Part shown: in pieces, positions 22,827-32,401 of the stretch
Numbering within the stretch: the stretch's first letter is position 1
Layout of the letters: each line of letters starts with the position of its first letter
Program-made: the position numbers and the translations under genes
Source: Theodoxus fluviatilis
Lineage: Eukaryota > Mollusca > Gastropoda > Cycloneritida > Neritidae
Direction: 5' to 3'
Length of the DNA stretch: 64,000 bases
Assembly: GCA_034096865.1 (NCBI GenBank)
Contig: JAWQFJ010002797.1
Coordinates: 197,093-261,092, forward strand
Notes under the pieces: generated by a model
Told to the model about the DNA's origin: nothing
What the model saw: the letters and a program-made list of their open reading frames with translations, nothing else
The model's database searches: none

Positions 22827-24204
22827 CCCATCTACGGGAGAATGAGAGATATGAGCTTGTCGCCATTCTCACAGTGAATGCAGACCTTTTTTCAGATGTC
22901 CATACTACGACTTCCTTGCTTGCTCATGACGTGGAGGTAGGCGACGCTCGTCCTATCAAACAGCAACCTTTTCGCGTAGTGGGGCACTAACTGAAGCAAA
23001 TGAGGGATGCAATTGACTACCTCCTTGCACGTGGCATTGTGGAGTATTCCACGAGCCCCTGGAGCTCACCTTGAGTGCTAGTGAACAAGTCTGACCACAC
23101 TGTACGCTTCTGTACCGACTATCGAAGGGTTAATGCCGTGACTCGTGGTGATGGGTTCCCCCTACCCCGAATGGAGGACTACATTGATGCAGTGGGTGGT
23201 GCCAAGTATCTGTCAAAAATAGATCTCTTGAAAGGGTACTATGGGATTCCTTTGACGCAGAGGGCAAGGGAAATTTCAGCTTTCGTCACCCCATTTGGGC
23301 ACTTTCAGTACACTCGAATGCTTTTTGGGATGAAAAATGCCCCTGCCACCTTTCAACGTTTGATGTCAAGGATTTTGAATGATGTTCCGGGGTGTCGAGT
23401 CTACCTCGTTGACATCGTGGTCTTTTCAGACACATGGGAGGAGCACAAGGGACACATCTGAGCAGTTCTGCAAAGGTTGCGGGATGCCAATCTCACTCCG
23501 AACTTAGCAAAGTGCGAGTTTGGGAAAGCGTGCATCACATACTTGGGACACGAGGTCGGGCGAGGGCAACTGAAGCCAGTTCAGGGTAAAGTGGAGGCCA
23601 TCAACACCTTCCCCGTACCTACCAAGAAGCGTGAAATACGCCGCTTCCTTGGGATGATGGGATACTACCGACGTTTCTGCCCAAACTTCTCAAAGGTGGC
23701 AGAGCCCATGACTGAGCTCTTGAAGAACCACCGTCCTTTTCAGTGGGATGGCGGTAGCCAAAATGCTTTCGAAGAACTCAAGTCTCTCCTCAAGAATGCC
23801 CCAGTATTGGTGACACCCGACACTGAGAGACCCTTCGTTCTCGCCACTGATGCCAGCAATACTTGCATCGGGGCAGTACTCACGCAGGAGGATGCACATG
23901 GGTTAGAACACCCAGTGGCATACCTCTCCAGGAAACTTGATAAACACCAGAGGAACTACTCAGTGGTAGAAAAAGAGACTCTGGTTCTCATTCTTGCTCT
24001 AGAACATTTTTCAGTATATCTCAGGGCAACCTGTTTTCCTATCACCGTGAGGACCGATCACAATCCTCTGACCTTCCTACACCACATGCAGGGGAAGAAT
24101 CAGAGGCTGGAGACTGACCCTCCAGGAATATTCCTTGGGCATTCGCCACATTAAGGGGACTGAGAATGTGGTTGCAGACTGCTTGTCTCAGTTATGGGTA
24201 GAGT
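22827..24204 (+). pseudogene. Reverse transcriptase and RNase H of the Gmr1-like element
   Basis: RT motifs run in order: FCTDYRRVNAVT, SKIDLLKGYYGIPL, FGHFQYTRMLFGMKNAPATF, then the catalytic box as YLVDIVV where YxDD is expected, so one catalytic Asp is Val. The thumb follows with FLGMMGYYRRFCPNFS. RNase H shows LATDASNTCIGAVLTQ, YSVVEKETLVLILAL and TVRTDHNPLTFLH. The end VVADCLSQLW is the typical Gypsy RNase H finish. Stops lie at 22988, 23073 and 23459, with a frameshift near 24115. It would copy element RNA into DNA. Confidence 0.9.
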
Positions 24205-24532
24205 AAGGCAAGATTGGGAAAGGAAAAGTTGATACCTGTCGGGTTGGGACTTGTACATGACAATTTTCATTTCAGTTTGAAGATGCACTTGGAAGGACCG
24301 GGTCAAGTCACTGACCCCTGCATGCTTCATATTTCAGATAATGTTGTGATTTGCTTATGATATAAAGTTGCCACTTGTATTTGTCTGTCCTATCTCTAAC
24401 TGTTTAAATGGCCAGCCTAGTATAGAAGCCCAGCCATAAAATAGAAATGAGTATTTGGTTCCTATGATTCATTCCCTCTGAGACTCAAGGGTGAAGAAGT
24501 GTGCAAACATTTTAAGTAAAATTTTTGTTTCC

Positions 24533-24543
24533 AAGGGGGGAGG
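24533..24543 (+). promoter_or_regulatory. Polypurine tract
   Basis: AAGGGGGGAGG lies directly against the 3' LTR start, the place where plus-strand synthesis is primed in LTR elements. Confidence 0.75.
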
Positions 24544-25748
24544 TGTGATGGTCCCCCCATGTGTGAGTTCAGCCAAGTGGATCAAGGGAATGAATAGAGA
24601 AGGCAGCGATTGTTATCCAGGCCCATCTGTGAGTTCAGCCAAGCAGATAGAGGGAATGAATAGAGAAGGCAGCGATTGTTATCCAGGCCCATCTGCGAAC
24701 AAAGCCACTTTGAAGTTAGGGTCACTGGAATGAAAGGAATGGAGAAGGCAGCTATTGTTATCTAGAGACCCACACGCAGGTGCAGACAGCATGGCGTGTC
24801 AGACATCAATGAAGCGTCCTGCCACCGGCTTGTTGGAGATGCTAGAACATTAGTTCCCCAGGGAGTAGTTAATTATGGGAAGTTCAACAACAAGTTATTT
24901 TGAGGCTGCAACTGCCTCCCAAAATGTGGGTGGAGTCAACTGGTCACCACGGCGTGTCACGACATGAGTGGCTCGCCCCCTCAGCATTGAGGTTCATGAA
25001 AAGCAACAAGAATTGTCGTCCCCTTCACTTCGGACTGACCATGCAAGCAGAGCACAAGACTAGCCCTGGAGTCCCTGCTGAGACAGAGTATTCCCTTCAA
25101 CTCGTCTCAGAGGTGCCTGACCATCAACGCTGTTGTCGTAAACCCTTTTGCTACGAACGGAGACGAGTCCACATCAACGCTGTCCACCAACGCTGCTGTT
25201 GCCATTACCCCTCAACGCTGCTGTCGCCACGACTCCTCAACGCTGCTGTCACCACTACCCATCAACGCTGTTGTCGTCACCCCTGTCTGCTGAGGTTGGA
25301 GACAAGTTCCCACCAATGCTGCTTTCGCCGCTATAGTCCTTCAGCGGTAACTGTAAACTGACCTTCCCCGGGAAAATTCTGGAATTGAAAGTTAGTAAAC
25401 TCTTGTTATATGAACGTTGTTTCATCGACAAACATTCGGGGAGCGCTTCCAATAGACTCACGACATAAGTCACCCAAGTGGAACTGAAGATAAGCTTTAC
25501 CATTCATTAATTAGGGCTGGCGTAGTAGTAACTACTCTTCTTGTGCATGCTTGATTATTACAGGAATATGTTATAGTTTGTCATTATTTGATTAAATCAT
25601 TATTAATTGAGTTCTCATGACCTTTTCTTCTGGTTTTGAGAGAAGAGACAGCGTGAATGAAAGCAGTGACTGTTATGTGTGCAAGTCAGGCCTCATCCAA
25701 CCAGTGATAAATTAACATACCCCTAGACTCAGAGGCCGACTTGTAACA
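24544..25748 (+). repeat. 3' LTR of the Gmr1-like element
   Basis: 1205 bp, nearly identical to the 5' LTR, with the same internal 66-bp and CAACGCTGCTGTC repeats. The main difference is a 29-bp segment (about 25027-25055) absent from the 5' copy. The solo LTR at 47329-48537 also has sequence corresponding to this segment, so the 5' LTR has probably lost it. Confidence 0.9.
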
Positions 25749-25997
25749 TTTGCCTCACAATTTTAAGGACCAGAACTTTCTCTCATCATGCGCTTTTGTG
25801 ACGTGTTTAATAAATCGTAAACGCCTGTCTTTTGCAGAGACCCAGTCTCTTTATTTTGACTGCCAAACAATGCATTTGTGGTAAGCTGTGTAGTAGAGAC
25901 CTGTTCCCAGCCTTCAGAAGAATAGTCGAAGTTGAAAGAAGTTTGTTTGTGCATCCTACTGCAAATACTATTAAGAAATTGGCTTGTCTATTTTTAG

Positions 25998-26138
25998 TAT
26001 GTTCCCCTGGAACCTACGGCCACTTCTGCAGTTCTTTGTGTGGTCATTGCTTGGACGGTCCCAAATGTCACCAACGGACTGGTGTCTGTAACATTGGAAG
26101 CTGCAAGCCTGGATACGGGGGGGAAAGGTGTGATCAAA
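25998..26138 (+). CDS. Host exon: EGF-like domain (MEGF/scavenger-receptor F type)
   Basis: The 141-nt exon is bounded by TATTTTTAG and GTAAGA, with phase 1 at both ends. It encodes CSPGTYGHFCSSLCGHC, a DGPKCHQRTGVC block and GSCKPGYGGERC, i.e. the eight-cysteine EGF/laminin-like unit with the C..GTYG..C...C..C pattern of MEGF10/11, SREC and related receptors. Such repeats form extracellular stalks of phagocytic or adhesive membrane proteins. Phase and orientation match the fucolectin-like exon at 5472, so they may be parts of one gene separated by a transposon-filled intron of about 20 kb. The Gmr1-like 3' LTR ends only 250 bp upstream. Confidence 0.75.
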
Positions 26139-26498
26139 GTAAGAAATATGGGTGTTTTAGTTTTTGTTCTGACCATATGCAGATGCAAAACAACAACGTA
26201 ACTTGAAAAGAAACAAAGAAAGATAAATGACTTAAGAACAGAATGTAAAACAAAGTAACCCAAAAATATTCACCACGAGAAGGCATGAGTGGTTTAAAAA
26301 CGATAATGATTACGTTTTGCTGTTTTATGGCAGTGTGCATTCCTCTCCAGTGTTTTACTCCCTTATCAACCCAGCTTTGCCACATTGTGGTATTGTCACG
26401 AACGTGAACTGGAATTTTAACAAGTTTCTCAACCAAACCACTTGTTTCCATTTAACTTTATAAGTGTCTGATGAGTCACCATTTCCTTTCTGCTTCAG

Positions 26499-26519
26499 CA
26501 GTCAAGACATCAAAGAATG
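26499..26519 (+). CDS. Candidate host micro-exon 1 (21 nt)
   Basis: The segment lies between TTTCTGCTTCAG and GTAAGAC. Its length is a multiple of three and its phase-1 borders join the EGF exon in frame, giving a Lys/Ser/Thr-rich heptapeptide-like insert (VKTSKN). The diverged counterpart at 26991 keeps both splice signals. Without transcript data it remains a prediction; the acceptor could also be the second CAG three bases later. Confidence 0.45.
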
Positions 26520-26990
26520 GTAAGACAGCAGGTGTAACAGGAGGTGTGATTACATGTGTGACGGCGAGTTGGAGAGAGTAGGAGCAAAGATCGTGTATAG
26601 TAAGATACTTCACTTGCCTCCCTTTGCGAGTCAGAGCGTTAGCAGCGCCACCAAGCGGTTCTGACCGTTTGCAGATGCAAATCAACGACGTAACTTGAAA
26701 AGAAACAAAGAGAGATAAATGACTTAAGAACAGAAAGGAAAACAAAGTAACCCAAACGCATTCACCACGAGAACGCATGAATGGTTTGGAAAACTATAAT
26801 GATCACGTTTTGCTGTTTTATGGCAGTGTGTATTCCTCTCCAGTGTTTTACTCCCTTATCAACCCAGCTTTGCCACATTGCGGTATTGTCACAAGCGTGA
26901 AAATGCAATTGTAACCAGCTGCTCAAGCACAATCTTTGTTTCCATTAAACGTTTTAAGTGTCTGATGTCACAATTTCCTTTCTGCTACAG

Positions 26991-27014
26991 GTACACCAAA
27001 GGAGGAGAAAATAG
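26991..27014 (+). CDS. Candidate host micro-exon 2 (24 nt)
   Basis: Bounded by TTTCTGCTACAG and GTAAGA, phase 1, 24 nt, encoding TPKEEKI-like charged residues. It is the duplicated counterpart of the element at 26499: the introns are still alike but the exon bodies differ in sequence and by one codon. This would fit a juxtamembrane or cytoplasmic linker. Prediction only. Confidence 0.45.
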   Translation, partial: VHQRRRK

Positions 27015-27165
27015 GTAAGACAACAGATGTAACAGGAGGTGTGACTACATGGGTGACGGCGAGTTGGAGAGTAGCAGCAAAGATCGTGTATAGTAATATA
27101 GTTCACTGACCTCCTTTGCGAGTCAGCGCGTTAGCAGCGCCACCAAGCGGTATGCCCGCGTCTGA

Positions 27166-27571
27166 GAGTAGACGTCGCGATCTCACATGTACTGACTGCT
27201 GCGCAGCTATGTAGAAGACAAGTGGAGTGCAATGGTGTTCAGCAACTAATTAAAGCAATAATAGGAAATATACACAAGAAAAGTCTTTTTTCTGTTTTAC
27301 ACCTGAAAAAGAGAGGTAAATGAATATTAACGTAACAAAATCGGTTTCAGATTTTCCTTCACTTTTACTCTTTGTGTTTGGTATAATCAGAATAGAGGCA
27401 TCATGGTTTTTGGTTCAACCACATTCAGTTTTTCTCACGTCAGAGAGGAAAAAGTTATTTCTTCTTTCTTCTTATTTCTTTCTTCTTTCATCTTCTTTCT
27501 TTCTTCTTTCATCTTCTTCCTTCTTATTTCTTCTTCTTTCATCTTCTTTCTTTCTTCTTTCATTTTCTTCC
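27166..27571. other. Intronic sequence, TTCTTTC-rich towards the end
   Basis: Unremarkable to about 27450, then increasing TTCTTTCATC repeats that grade into the CT array. No exon border with coding support was found. Confidence 0.4.
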
Positions 27572-27802
27572 TTCTTATTTCCTCTCTCTCTCTCTCTCTC
27601 ATGCCTCTTTCTCTCTAACAGGCCTCTCTCTCTTCCTCTCTCTCTTATGCCTCTTTCTCTCTCTCTCTCTCTCATCTCTGTCCCTCTCTCTCTTAGGCCT
27701 CTTTCTCTCTCTCAATATCTCTCTCTTTCTCTCTCTCTCTATCTCTCTCTGGCCTGCCTCTCTCTCTTTCTCATGCCTGCCTCTCTCTCTTTCGCAGGCC
27801 TG

Positions 27803-27840
<38 letters not shown>

Positions 27841-28000
27841 CCTCTCTCTCTCTCTCTCCCAGGCCTCTCTCTCTCAAGCCTCTCTCTCTCTCTCTGAAGC
27901 CTATTTCTCTCAAGACTCTCTGTCTTTCTATCTCTCTCTCTCGCCTCTCTCTCAAGCCTCTCTCTCTCTCACTCAAGCCTCTCTCTCTCACTCAAGCCTG

Positions 28001-28036
<36 letters not shown>

Positions 28037-28081
28037 GCCTCTCTCTGTAAGACCTCTTTCTCTCAGACCTCTCTCTCTCAG

Positions 28082-28116
<35 letters not shown>

Positions 28117-28159
28117 TCTCTCTCTATATCTATCTTTCTCCCTCTCAGGCCTCTCTTTC

Positions 28160-28195
<36 letters not shown>

Positions 28196-28323
28196 GCCTC
28201 TCTCTCAGGCCTCTCTCTCTCTAAGACCTCTCTCTCGATCAGGCATCTCTCAGGCATCTCTCTCTCTCAGACTTCTCTCTGTCTCTCTCTCAGGCCTCTC
28301 TCTCTCAAGCCTATCTCTCTCTG

Positions 28324-28354
<31 letters not shown>

Positions 28355-28524
28355 GTCTCTCTCTCTCTCAAGCCTCTCTCCCTCTCTCTCGCTCTCTCTC
28401 TCTCTCTCTCTATCAGGAATCTCCCTCAGGCATCTCTCTCTGTCTCTCTCTCTCTATCAGGCATCTCTCTCTTAGACTTCTCTCTGTCTCTCTCTCAGGC
28501 CTCTCTCTCTCTCAAGCCTATATA

Positions 28525-28581
<57 letters not shown>

Positions 28582-28641
28582 CCTCTCTCTCTATCTCTCT
28601 CTCTCAAGACTCTCTCTCTCAACCCTCTCTCTTTCTCAAGA

Positions 28642-28698
<57 letters not shown>

Positions 28699-28834
28699 AG
28701 GCCCCTCTCTCTCAGGCCTCTCTCTCTCTCAGGTCTCTCTCTCAGACCTCTCTCTCTTAGTTCTCTCTCTCTCTCTCAAGCCTCTCACTCTCTCTGTCTC
28801 TCTCTCTGTCTCTCTCTCAGACCTCTCTTTCTTC

Positions 28835-28865
<31 letters not shown>

Positions 28866-28939
28866 AGGCCTGCTTCCCTCTCTTTCTCAAGCCTGTCTCT
28901 CTCTCTTTCGCAGGCCTGCCTCTCTCTCTCTCTCTCAGG

Positions 28940-28975
<36 letters not shown>

Positions 28976-29076
28976 GCCTATCTATCTCAAGACTCTCTCT
29001 CTCGCCTCTCTCTCTCAAGCCTTTCTCTCTCTCTCACTCACTCAAGCCTGCCTCTCTCTGTCTCTCTCTCTGTCTC

Positions 29077-29116
<40 letters not shown>

Positions 29117-29268
29117 GCACTCTTAGGCCCTTCTCTCTCAGGCCCCTCTCTCTCAGGTCTCTCTCTCAGATCTCTCTCTCTTAGTTCTCTCTCTCTCTCT
29201 TTCTCTCTCTCACTCTCTCTCTTTCTCTCTCTCACTCTCTCTCTCATGCCTCTCTCTCTCTCCCTCTT

Positions 29269-29314
<46 letters not shown>

Positions 29315-29426
29315 ATCTCTATCTCTCTGTCTCTCTCTCTCCTCTCTCTCCCTCTCTCTGTCTCTCTCTCAGGCCTCTCTTTCTGTCAGGCCTCTCTCTC
29401 TCCTTCGCCTCCCCTCTCTCTCTCTG

Positions 29427-29492
<66 letters not shown>

Positions 29493-29570
29493 TCTCTGTC
29501 TCTCTCTCAGGCCTCTCTTTCTGTCAGGCCTCTCTCTCTCCTTCGCCTCCCCTCTCTCTCTCTGTCTCTT

Positions 29571-29618
<48 letters not shown>

Positions 29619-29620
29619 AG

Positions 29621-29653
<33 letters not shown>

Positions 29654-29757
29654 AAGCCTATCTCTCTCTGTCTCTCTCTCTCTGTCTCACTCTCTCTGTC
29701 TCTCTCTCAGACCTTTTTCTCTCTCCCTCTCTCTCTCTCTGTCTCTTTCTTTCTCTC
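27572..29757. repeat. (CT)n array with CAGGCCTCTCTCT higher-order units, 2.2 kb
   Basis: Almost pure pyrimidine on the plus strand. CTCTCT runs are punctuated by AGGCC, AAGCC, AGACC and ATCAGG words, giving loose higher-order units. A block of about 170 bp (near 29290-29430) is repeated at 29470-29570. The same AGACCTCT vocabulary recurs at 31895-31960 and 37010-37420. The 827-codon Ser/Leu reading frame across it is an artefact of the repeat. Confidence 0.95.
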
Positions 29758-30684
29758 TGGTTCGAGACTACCACTGAAGAAAGACTTGTCTGTAGCATCG
29801 TGAAATCAGAATACCGTGTGACTGGAGAAATACCGCACAGTGGAAAATGATGGTTTGCGACAACTTTCCTGACGTGCTCCAGAACGCGGTGAGAGACATT
29901 GCGAACACACATCGTTTGCAGAATTGGACAATTGATTCGAATCTTCCTGGTGACATTGTCATCACTATGAAATGGACGATTCCAATCCCGCCATTGGTTT
30001 CTGGACCTCAACAAGTTATTGCCAAAACTCACAAATCTCCCTCAAAGCGCTTTCGAGACCACGTACGTTCTAGAAAATGGAGATCTCAACACTGGCGTGT
30101 ACACCAAGCGAGTGACACCGAAAAAAGAGCCTAGGAATCCTTCATATGATGGAATTCAATGGCCACCCCCATCTTGAGCAGTGACATCGTCCCAGCAACG
30201 AGACCCCACGGTGCGTGCATCTCGTGAGGCGCGTTGTGCTACCGTGTCACCGGGACGCATGCACGGTCAAGTTGCGACCAAGTCATGCTACGATCCTCCT
30301 TCTGTGTTCCATGTGTGTGCTATGAGGCGCAAAGAAGACAACAAACCACCGATCAGTGATGAGAATCAGTCGTGCCAGGAAGGCGCCTGCGAGAGCACAA
30401 GAGCAGCGGTACCTGACCCAAACGCAGTGGTCGGCACAGAAGTAGGATGTTAGTGCGCTTTTGAAGGATTCATGTGCATTAATAGTGCAGACCCAGCAGA
30501 AATTACGAAAGAGCTTCAGTGCATGTCAGAAGAAAAGTGGTCTGGTGCGTGGTTTGACAGCTGTGCAGAGCCTATTCGCTCATCGCCAAGATTTGCCTGC
30601 CTTGTGAGCCCCAACATTGTGTACTGCGGAGACTGTTACCCATCCGTCTTCCACCCTAATCATGACTTTCGAGAGAAAACATAA
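29758..30684 (+). other. Unassigned region with open frames; possible decayed 3' exon
   Basis: One plus frame stays open from about 30039, through codons for YVLENGDLNTGVYTKRV and YDGIQWPPPS, to TGA at 30175-30177. It continues 30181-30453 to TAG and then 30454-30684 to TAA. The three pieces share a frame and are separated by single stops. The last piece is Cys-rich (QCMSEEKW, AWFDSC, YCGDCYP). I recognise no family. It could be the decayed cytoplasmic end and 3' UTR of the host receptor gene, an unknown retroelement ORF, or chance. Confidence 0.3.
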
Positions 30685-31393
30685 CTGCCTCTTCTGAATA
30701 TGGGCACAGGAACTTCCTGATGTGACGTGACAGATTATGACACAGCTCAGACTATTGACTGAAGGCTGATGTGCAGTGGGTAAAGGCCTGCTAGTTTGAC
30801 TTTCTGCTTATCCTAGTGCTACAGGATCCACCAGTAGGGTGTGCAGACTTACACGATGGAAAGAAAACGAACCGCCATTATTTAAGTTTTCCCGCCTGAA
30901 GTCCTTGTTTTCCATACACGTGGCAAGGAGAACGTGGAGAAAGTTTTGTTATGTGAGTTTTGTTTTTGTTTTTCCTATTTAGGTTCTCGTTTTATTGTAG
31001 TTATTGAGTGCACGTAGCCGAGAGTCTCGAGACTTTTGCAGGTTTTGTAAGAAATCGCTTTCGTGTCGTGTCGTTTCTCTCTATCTCCTTCCCAAATTAA
31101 GTCCCCCCCATACAAGCCGAAGACTTAGATAAGTCCCAAGTAGGAGAAAACCCTTCTGATAAGGTGTGTAAGCTGAAGGACAAAAAGAAAGAGAGTCGCT
31201 AATAGTTTGCTTGTGTTTTAATGATTTTTGTAACTTGTGTCCTGCAAACGCATACAACTTTTGTCATGCTTTGTGAATGCTAATTTGCTGTTGTGGAGAG
31301 TTTTCCTAAAACACAGAGTAATGTAATTTCCTTTTCTTTAGTATCTTGTTCGCGAGGAGACGTGCACATGCTTACTAGCGTGTATGCACGTGC

Positions 31394-31424
<31 letters not shown>

Positions 31425-31969
31425 GGGGTGGGTGCGTGTTTGTGTGTGGGTGCGTGTGTGGGCGTGCGTGTTTGTCAGTTTGTTTTGAGGTTATAATTTG
31501 TTAATATGACTAAACCTAAACGTGCACAGTATTTTGAACTGGTTTGAATGTTGATTTTGTCATTTATCCCTCCTTGTACAGGCTGATGGCCTTAAGGAAA
31601 GGTGAAAAGAAAAATAAAGAAACCAGCAGTGATGTTCTTGTCTTTCTTGCGATGAGCCACTTACGTTAATCTCGTGTGCGCACACACACACAGGGAACCT
31701 GTAGATGACTAATTTGTTAATAAGATTCTGTTCGTACAAAATTGTTCTATAAATTTCTTTCACAGACCGTTGTCATTAAATTATATTGATTTTTACTCAT
31801 TGCTTCACTATGATTGTTTCATGTCAATTCCCATGTTTATATTGTACCCTTTTTCGTTTATGGGCTGCAGGCCTAACGAATAAAGCTTCAAAGTCTCTGT
31901 CTCTCTCAGACCTCTATCTCTCTGTCTCTCTCTCTCTGTCACTCACTCTTGGCCTAGCTGTCAGCTTGT
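30685..31969. other. Non-coding; TG and CT short arrays, possible non-LTR tail
   Basis: No gene seen. A (CG)n(TG)n block lies at 31385-31470. GGGCTGCAGGCCTAACGAATAAAGC (31862-31886) followed by a CT array with CAGACCTCTATC resembles the 3' end at 36945-37050 and may be a truncated element tail. Confidence 0.45.
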
Positions 31970-31974
31970 GCGGA

Positions 31975-32400
31975 CGTGTGCCTGCGCTGCTCCGCAGCGT
32001 AGCGTGTGAACTATTGAACATCATTGAACGTGGCTGTGTTCGGCATCACTCTGTTCCCCAAGTTACAGCGGAAAGCTTGGTGTAGGTACTGAGAGTCGTT
32101 TCTTTGCTATTATTGTGTTTGAAGCGCGTTTTGAAATGAAGAATTGTCGACATTGTTAACAAGAGAAAGATTAATTTAGTATCACTGCTGAGATTTGGTG
32201 TCGATGTGCTGATGAGCATCAACGAACGGGATTGTATTCAGCATCATAGTGTTTCTCAAGTTCAAGTGGAACACTTGGAGTAAGGACTGATACTATTGAT
32301 AGTTGTTTCTGCGCTGTTTTCGAGTTTGAAACGGGTTTTGAACTTGTATGTAATTCCTGATATTGTAGAAAAAGAAAGACTGAATACTTTTCACTTCTGA
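31975..32400 (+). repeat. Two diverged tandem 5' monomers upstream of ORF1
   Basis: About 31995-32200 and 32215-32400 align: GAACATCATTGAACG..TGTTCGGCATCA..CTGTTCCCCAAGTT against GAGCATCAACGAACG..TATTCAGCATCA..GTGTTTCTCAAGTT, then the GTCGTTTCTTTGC / GTTGTTTCTGCGC and GAGAAAGATTAA / AAGAAAGACTGA blocks. Repeated 5' monomers act as promoters in some LINEs; that role here is inference. Confidence 0.6.
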
Positions 32401-32401
32401 G

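Larger units (their letters stand above)
17946..25748 (+). mobile_element. Ty3/Gypsy retrotransposon with integrase before reverse transcriptase (Gmr1-like)
   Basis: Two LTRs of about 1.2 kb flank gag, protease, integrase, reverse transcriptase and RNase H in that order. Most Gypsy elements have RT-RNaseH-integrase; the order here is known from the Gmr1 group of Ty3/Gypsy elements. A primer-binding-like site follows the 5' LTR and a purine tract precedes the 3' LTR. About eight stops or frameshifts, plus a substituted RT catalytic residue, make it inactive. Bases adjoining the LTRs (CTTCT and TTTGC) do not form an obvious target duplication. A solo LTR of this family sits inside Polinton copy B at 47329-48537. 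Confidence 0.9.
26150..27165. repeat. Tandem duplication of about 0.5 kb containing micro-exon candidates
   Basis: 26150-26670 and 26673-27160 are two head-to-tail copies with substitutions. Shared blocks include CAGATGCAAA..AACG-CGTAACTTG, GTTTTGCTGTTTTATGGCAGTGTG, CCCTTATCAACCCAGCTTTGCCACATTG, a ..GTGACGGCGAGTTGGAGAG block and CGTTAGCAGCGCCACCAAGCGG. Each copy contains a short segment between a pyrimidine-rich CAG and GTAAGA. Confidence 0.85.

Noticed and set aside
27320..29803. 827-codon Ser/Leu-rich ORF
   Set aside because: It is the translation of a CT microsatellite with no stop codons in one frame; no domain or start context supports a protein.
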